Shown here one piece after another: positions 6,576 through 10,001 of a stretch of DNA of 10,001 nucleotides. Source of the stretch: Bacteroidia bacterium (GTDB lineage Bacteria; Bacteroidota; Bacteroidia; SpSt-205). A program made the position numbers and the translations under genes. A model generated the notes under the pieces. The model did no database searches. It was not told the DNA's origin and saw only the letters and a list, made by a program, of their open reading frames with translations. Within the stretch, counting starts at the first letter, position 1; every line of letters begins with the position of its first letter. The stretch is taken from contig JANXCJ010000067.1 in NCBI GenBank assembly GCA_025060275.1, positions 1-10,001 on the forward strand, given 5' to 3'.

Positions 6576-7537
6576 AGAGACTCTCCCTACCCCTTCTTTT
6601 TCTCACTATTGGTCTAATATGGAGAGCCTATTGGAAAGGAATCATAGGAGCTTCTACACTTATAACCCTTATAATAAGCATTAGAATACTCTCCCAACCC
6701 AAACTCTATGAAACGCATGCAGAATTTATCCCTCCAGATCTAAGTATGGCTTCACCCCTTCTAAAAAATGCAGCATTGGTACCAGGTACCACTAGTGATT
6801 TAGAGAGAGTTTATAGCTATTTGAACTCAAGCATTATTAAGGAAGCTCTGATAGATAGCTTTAATCTTTATGATCATTACGGCTTTGAAAGAAAAAGTTC
6901 TTATAGGAAAAAAGTGGAAGAGATACTAGAAGAAAACATAGTAGTGCGTATAACGAGAAACTCCACCATACTCATCTATGTGAGAGATGCTTCTCCAGAG
7001 TACGCTTACAAAATAGCATCTTTTTTACTACGCAAATCGGAAGAATTTTGTAAAAATATAATTCGCATGAAAGAATCCTTGGAAGAGACAGAAAGACAAA
7101 TAAAAGCTCTTTTGTCGGAGATGCAAAACTTAGAGGAGAGCCTCTCCATGCTGAGGGTAAAATATCGGATCATCACTACTGAACCTGAGAAGAATTATAG
7201 ACTCAATCTTACCGACACAGCTGCTTTAGCCCACTACGATAAAGTGCTCAGTCAGGAGACACGACTGCGCCGGCTGCAAGAGGCATATGCCAGCCTATTA
7301 GAAGAGAAATACAGAAGGGAGAACTTTCTACGAGTCCATCCTCACTCTATATTTATCGTTCAACCGCCTTATGTGCCCCTTTTCCCTAAGGGGATAAACA
7401 AGGGACTCCTCATTCTGTTGATTGGCATAGGAAGCATGGTGCTTATTTTCATACTGATACTTTATGCCCATTATATTGGGATTCTTCCGGCATATCAAAT
7501 GCCTATATCAGAGAAAGTTCTATCCTCATTCTCGTAA
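6572..7537 (+). CDS. Wzz-like polysaccharide co-polymerase / chain-length determinant protein
   Basis: The product is 321 aa from ATG 6572. The layout is that of Wzz-type co-polymerases, which set chain length or support export of O-antigen, capsule or exopolysaccharide. A membrane helix at about 24-40 is followed by LYETHAEF, matching the post-helix YEA-A position of Wzz. Then come a mixed alpha/beta periplasmic domain and a long charged coiled coil (about 156-198, rich in E/K/L). A proline-rich PPYVPLFP at about 265-272 precedes the second helix at 278-302, the hallmark position of the family. There is no C-terminal tyrosine-kinase domain. The short hydrophobic stretch at residues 5-17 before the first helix is odd and could be an extra half-helix. 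Flippase and polymerase genes are not in the window. The 3' end overlaps aroQ on the other strand by 43 nt. Confidence 0.72.
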   Translation: MKRLSLPLLFLTIGLIWRAYWKGIIGASTLITLIISIRILSQPKLYETHAEFIPPDLSMASPLLKNAALVPGTTSDLERVYSYLNSSIIKEALIDSFNLYDHYGFERKSSYRKKVEEILEENIVVRITRNSTILIYVRDASPEYAYKIASFLLRKSEEFCKNIIRMKESLEETERQIKALLSEMQNLEESLSMLRVKYRIITTEPEKNYRLNLTDTAALAHYDKVLSQETRLRRLQEAYASLLEEKYRRENFLRVHPHSIFIVQPPYVPLFPKGINKGLLILLIGIGSMVLIFILILYAHYIGILPAYQMPISEKVLSSFS

Positions 7538-7956
7538 GAGAGAAGATACAAAATAGCTAATTCGTAGCCTAAAAGGCCCAGTCCAACAATCACACCGGTG
7601 CATGCCTTCGCCGTAATAAGCCGCTGACGAAAACTTTCCCTTTGATAAATCTGACTTACATGCACTTCTATGGAGGGCTTGCCACATCCTAAGAGGGCAT
7701 CGTACAAGGCATAACTAGTGTGCGCAAGTGCGCCTGGGTTTATTATCAGTGCATCATATACATCAGTCTCCCATACCCAGTCTACCAGCTGCCCCTCGTA
7801 GGCACTCTCCAAATAGGTGAGATAGGCTTTATGGGCATATCTGCTTTGTAGCTTCTCCCAGAAGGGCTGCCAAGACTGGATGCCATACCAGTGTGGTTCT
7901 CTTCCTTGCCCAATATAGCGTACATTAGGTCCATGGAGAATTCGGATTCGCTTCAT
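7495..7956 (-). CDS. aroQ: Type II 3-dehydroquinate dehydratase
   Basis: The product is 153 aa, the normal length for the dodecameric type II enzyme that converts 3-dehydroquinate to 3-dehydroshikimate in the shikimate pathway (cytoplasmic). Key positions are present: the lid Arg19 and catalytic Tyr24 in GREPHWYG, Asn73 and His79 in IINPGALAHTS, then EVHVSQI with His99/Ser101, and RESFR with Arg106/Arg110. GVIVGLGLLGYELAI at the end matches the C-terminal helix. The sequence is divergent: HGPN instead of NGPN at the start, SAYEG where SNxEG is usual, and SQI instead of SNI. The catalytic Tyr, His and Arg residues are intact, so the enzyme should be active. ATG 7956 lies 5 nt from a TACCTTTG box. 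The gene overlaps the recombinase gene head-to-head (24 nt) and the wzz-like gene tail-to-tail (43 nt). Confidence 0.9.
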   Translation of the reverse strand: MKRIRILHGPNVRYIGQGREPHWYGIQSWQPFWEKLQSRYAHKAYLTYLESAYEGQLVDWVWETDVYDALIINPGALAHTSYALYDALLGCGKPSIEVHVSQIYQRESFRQRLITAKACTGVIVGLGLLGYELAILYLLSYENEDRTFSDIGI

Positions 7957-8838
7957 CTTCCCAAAGGTATTTTGACAGAATGGTTACACTATCTCTCCAT
8001 TGAGAGAGGTCTTTCACCTGCCACCCTGAGAGCTTACAAGAGAGACATAGAGCCTCTTTTGCAAGAAAGACTTAGTCTAGAGGGGCTCCGAGCACACATC
8101 GCCGAACTAGGAAAAGCCAGAGAATGGCAAGCTATCACCCTAGCACGCAAACTCTCCGCTTTGCGAGGTTTTTTGCATTTCCTCTACGAAATGGGCTACC
8201 TCTCAGAGGACTGGTCTCAGCTCTGGGAAAATCCCCGTTACTGGCAAAAGGTGCCTACCTATCTGACCGTGGAAGAAGCCCAGCGCCTAATAGATAGCTA
8301 CCCTACTTCTAAACGCCATAGCTACCGAAACCTCCTCCTGTTAGAACTCCTCTATAGTGCTGGACTAAGAGTGAGCGAAGCTTGCCAATTACAAGTAGAA
8401 GATATTCTCCCAGAAGAAAAGATGCTGCGCATCTGGGGTAAAGGACAAAAACTCCGATGGGTACCTTATGGTAGGAGCCTTCAGCAAGCGTTAGACAGGT
8501 ATATTCCCATAAGGGTAGAGAGATATAAGCCTAAACCGGGTAAACAAAACTTTCTCCTTCTAAGTCAAAAAGGCGTACCTCTCACCCGCATACAAGCCTA
8601 TACTATTGTTCAAGAAGCAGCTCACTATGCTAAAATAGAGAGGCCTATAAGCCCCCATGCACTACGCCACAGCTATGCTACACACCTTCTTCTTGCTGGG
8701 ATGGACTTAGCTTATCTCCAGCAGCTTTTGGGTCATGCTTCACTCACGACGACGCAGCACTACTTACATTACCTTCCTGCTGAACTAAGGGAGGTGATAC
8801 TGCGCTTCCACCCCCGCGCAAAATTAGCCCCAGAATAA
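7933..8838 (+). CDS. xerD: XerD-type tyrosine recombinase
   Basis: The product is 301 aa from ATG 7933. It has an N-terminal SAM-like DNA-binding domain (about 10-90; WLHYLSIERGLSPATLRAY) and a catalytic domain carrying the full tyrosine-recombinase set: Arg146 (AGLRVSE), Lys170 (WGKGQK), His242-x-x-Arg245 (HALRHSYATHLL), His268 (LLGHAS) and nucleophile Tyr277 (TTTQHY). These numbers each differ by two from E. coli XerD (R148, K172, H244, R247, H270, Y279), supporting both the start and a chromosomal Xer role: resolving chromosome dimers at dif with a partner Xer and FtsK. No integron or phage signs are nearby, and the pairing with aroQ recurs in Bacteroidota as I remember it. XerC versus XerD cannot be decided firmly. 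A TTG at 7972 is an alternative start that would remove the overlap with aroQ. The 3' end overlaps the opposing membrane-protein gene by 95 nt. Confidence 0.88.
   Translation: MENSDSLHLPKGILTEWLHYLSIERGLSPATLRAYKRDIEPLLQERLSLEGLRAHIAELGKAREWQAITLARKLSALRGFLHFLYEMGYLSEDWSQLWENPRYWQKVPTYLTVEEAQRLIDSYPTSKRHSYRNLLLLELLYSAGLRVSEACQLQVEDILPEEKMLRIWGKGQKLRWVPYGRSLQQALDRYIPIRVERYKPKPGKQNFLLLSQKGVPLTRIQAYTIVQEAAHYAKIERPISPHALRHSYATHLLLAGMDLAYLQQLLGHASLTTTQHYLHYLPAELREVILRFHPRAKLAPE
7962..7969 (-). promoter_or_regulatory. -7 box for aroQ, inside the recombinase 5' coding region
   Basis: On the minus strand, TACCTTTG (7969 down to 7962) is an exact TAnnTTTG match, 5 nt from the aroQ ATG. The expected start of transcription coincides with the start codon, so aroQ mRNA should be leaderless. 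No clear -33 TTG is visible. If the recombinase starts at ATG 7933, this box lies within its coding sequence. Confidence 0.55.
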
Positions 8839-9358
8839 GCGCATAAATTACACCTAAAATACCTAAAACCTTGACTTTACTCCATATGACCCATGCTACA
8901 TTTTTTGACTTTTCCAAATAAGTCCTAAAAAGATTATTTTGAAATGCGATAACCTCTTCTATTCTCTGGGGCTCTATTTGCCGCTTTCGTAGATAGTCTC
9001 GCAACGCAGCAGCTCTTTTTTCAGGATAGGCAGCATATGCATCCTCAAGGAAAGGCCCCATTAGCCATTCTCCCGCACCTTTTAAGGGAGCACTTAGTAA
9101 GCTCACCCCTATCACCCATAGAATTATCCTAAGGGGGTCCAAATAACCCCATTTACGCAGACGGATTAGGATAATGAAAAGTACTGAAAGAAGCCATACT
9201 CCCCCAGCTAAAAGCAAAAGCTGTCCCGCCATTACTTGATAGACTAGCCCACTTCTCCATGCTAGGTAGTCTATGCATAGAGCACCTACTGTATGTAAAA
9301 GAATAGCCCATATGCCTGCCTTTATCCAAAGCCTAAGAGGAAGGAACCGTACTTCCAT
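8744..9358 (-). CDS. Four-helix membrane protein, possibly DUF4199-like
   Basis: The product is 204 aa. Predicted membrane helices by eye are about 12-33, 43-65, 76-93 and 158-180. Between helices 3 and 4 lies a charged, mainly helical loop of about 55 residues (AYPEKRAAALRDYLRKRQIE and onward). This pattern of three helices, a soluble helical insert and a last helix recalls the DUF4199 proteins of Bacteroidota, but I cannot confirm the family and no function is known. The tail after residue 181 is small-residue-rich (Gly, Ser, Ala, Val) and, with the last part of helix 4, is encoded antisense to the recombinase C-terminus containing its catalytic Tyr. The ATG overlaps the end of the DUF1599 gene by 26 nt, so it is probably co-transcribed and translationally coupled. 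Confidence 0.68.
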   Translation of the reverse strand: MEVRFLPLRLWIKAGIWAILLHTVGALCIDYLAWRSGLVYQVMAGQLLLLAGGVWLLSVLFIILIRLRKWGYLDPLRIILWVIGVSLLSAPLKGAGEWLMGPFLEDAYAAYPEKRAAALRDYLRKRQIEPQRIEEVIAFQNNLFRTYLEKSKNVAWVIWSKVKVLGILGVIYALILGLILRGGGSAVSPPLVQQEGNVSSAASS

Positions 9359-9857
9359 AGCGTGCTAAGTATAAGAAGGCATAATTTATGATATCAAACA
9401 AATTGTCCTCAATTAGTGCCGCATTTTTCTCAGGGGCGGTATCTAAGGAGCGGATGCGCGCTATCTTCATTAGAATGAATTCTATGTAAGCTAACGGGCG
9501 TATATGTTGCCAGGCGCTGCCATAGTCAGAATTTTTGCGTTCTAGGATATTCTCTGCTTCCTGCCAAATTTTCTCTATTTGTTCTTGGAGAGAGGAGGAG
9601 TAGCCTTTGCGCAGGCAGCGAATAGCTAAAGTGGCGTAATTGACTAAAGCTATCCAGTCATAGATTGCGGATTCTCCTGTAGCAGGACTTACAGAGTCTT
9701 TTAGCAGAAGGGTCCTAATGCGACACGCCTTGATATAAAGAAGGTCTGTAAAAGAAGGTAAAGAAAGCTCCTCCCAGCTATTGCCATAATCCGCATTTTT
9801 CTGCATAAAAATCTCCTGCGCACGAGCTTGCCACATAAGATATTCCTGAGGAATCAT
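9333..9857 (-). CDS. DUF1599 (nucleotide modification associated domain 1) protein, two tandem copies
   Basis: The product is 174 aa from ATG 9857. Two copies of one all-helical unit are plain. Copy 1 (about 9-82) has K20-N-x-DYG-xxW28, then K43xxRIR48, E62 and NYA 73-75. Copy 2 (about 98-168) has K108-N-x-DYG-xxW116, K131xxRIR136, E150 and NYA 158-160. Most positions repeat at exactly 88 residues, with a 3-residue shift at the NYA motif. This is the DUF1599 layout common in Bacteroidota; the domain is also seen in phages and has been linked to nucleotide modification. The acidic/NYA pattern loosely recalls all-alpha NTP pyrophosphatases, which is only an inference. Copy 1 lacks the Asp three residues before NY (A70 versus D155), so the copies may have diverged in function. 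ATG 9857 was chosen because a TTG at 9869 lies within the promoter box. It is probably co-transcribed with the downstream membrane protein. Confidence 0.8.
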   Translation of the reverse strand: MIPQEYLMWQARAQEIFMQKNADYGNSWEELSLPSFTDLLYIKACRIRTLLLKDSVSPATGESAIYDWIALVNYATLAIRCLRKGYSSSLQEQIEKIWQEAENILERKNSDYGSAWQHIRPLAYIEFILMKIARIRSLDTAPEKNAALIEDNLFDIINYAFLYLARYGSTVPSS

Positions 9858-9866
9858 AATAGATTG

Positions 9867-9897
9867 CAAAGGTAGCTTCTGCCATGAGTAAATCCAA
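9867..9897 (-). promoter_or_regulatory. Bacteroidota-type promoter for the DUF1599 operon
   Basis: On the minus strand, TACCTTTG (9874 down to 9867) fits TAnnTTTG exactly, and a TTG (9897 down to 9895) lies 20 nt upstream as a -33 element. The box ends 9 nt before ATG 9857, so the leader would be only about 3-5 nt. Confidence 0.65.
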
Positions 9898-9935
9898 GGG
9901 AGGTAGGCATAAAATATGGATTACATCTGCTAGTA

Positions 9936-9966
9936 TTGAGGTAAAGGCAGAAATTTTCTACTTTTG
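9936..9966 (+). promoter_or_regulatory. Bacteroidota-type promoter for the right-edge gene
   Basis: TTG (9936-9938), a 20-nt spacer and TACTTTTG (9959-9966) repeat the geometry of the DUF1599 promoter on the other strand. The box ends 4 nt before ATG 9971, so transcription should begin at or very near the start codon. Confidence 0.65.
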
Positions 9967-9970
9967 TATC

Positions 9971-10001
9971 ATGAAAAATATTACCAAAGTGGCTTGCTTT
10001 A
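9971..10001 (+). CDS. Start of an unidentified gene with signal-like N-terminus, truncated by window edge
   Basis: Only ten codons are visible, MKNITKVACF: two Lys followed by a turn to hydrophobic residues, as in a signal peptide. The start is chosen because a promoter-like TTG-N20-TACTTTTG ends 4 nt upstream. The same frame is open back to ATG 9884, so a longer N-terminus (29 more residues, many basic) cannot be excluded from sequence alone. No product can be named. Confidence 0.45.
   Translation, partial: MKNITKVACF

Noticed and set aside
7891..7932. GTG at 7891 as the start of the recombinase
   Set aside because: It would lengthen the head-to-head overlap with aroQ to 66 nt and add 14 residues not needed by the family; ATG 7933 gives catalytic positions two off those of E. 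coli XerD.
7933..8838. Recombinase as integrase of a mobile element or integron
   Set aside because: No attachment repeats, cassette sites, transposase or phage genes lie around it, and its size and neighbour aroQ fit a chromosomal Xer protein.
9858..9869. TTG at 9869 as the start of the DUF1599 gene
   Set aside because: It lies within the TACCTTTG promoter box; ATG 9857 follows at a leaderless-type distance.

Overview
This window looks like chromosomal DNA from a member of the Bacteroidota. Three lines of evidence support that. First, the gene families are typical of the phylum: a PUR-alpha-like DUF3276 protein, a GldB-like gliding lipoprotein, a duplicated DUF1599 protein, and a divergent aroQ/tyrosine-recombinase pair. 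Second, perfect matches to the Bacteroidota -7 promoter box (TAnnTTTG) lie just upstream of six gene starts. Third, most starts have no convincing Shine-Dalgarno sequence. Base composition is moderate, with much use of ATA (Ile) and AGA/AGG (Arg). Gene packing is very tight, which would fit a small or thermophilic genome, although that last step is only a guess.

Layout. Positions 1-214 (minus) hold the start of a PUR-family nucleic-acid-binding protein. A compact divergent promoter region (about 215-288) separates it from a plus-strand run of four genes: a secreted protein with a seven-bladed FG-GAP propeller, carboxypeptidase-regulatory-like domains and an OmpA C-terminal domain (286-2610); a membrane-anchored family 2 glycosyltransferase (2610-3563); a membrane protein with a von Willebrand A-type domain (3579-5459); and a GldB-like lipoprotein (5390-6406). 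The junctions are a 1-nt overlap, a 15-nt gap and a 70-nt overlap, so the run is probably one envelope-related operon. A new promoter at 6420 begins a second unit: a 46-residue membrane or secreted peptide (6435-6575) coupled by ATGA to a Wzz-like polysaccharide co-polymerase (6572-7537).

The right part is housekeeping. AroQ (minus, 7495-7956) converges on and overlaps the wzz-like gene, and overlaps head-to-head with the 5' end of a XerD-type recombinase gene (plus, 7933-8838). The recombinase gene in turn overlaps, tail to tail, a four-helix membrane protein (minus, 8744-9358), which follows a DUF1599 gene (minus, 9333-9857). A divergent gene starts at about 9971 and runs off the window.

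The main observations are as follows. (1) TAnnTTTG boxes lie only 3-9 nt from five start codons, implying leaderless or nearly leaderless mRNAs. (2) The propeller-CRD-OmpA protein resembles the type IX secretion protein PorE in layout. (3) In a 70-nt overlap, one frame encodes a C-terminal membrane helix and the other a lipoprotein signal peptide. No mobile element, CRISPR array, rRNA or tRNA is visible, and no stretch over 300 nt lacks a gene.
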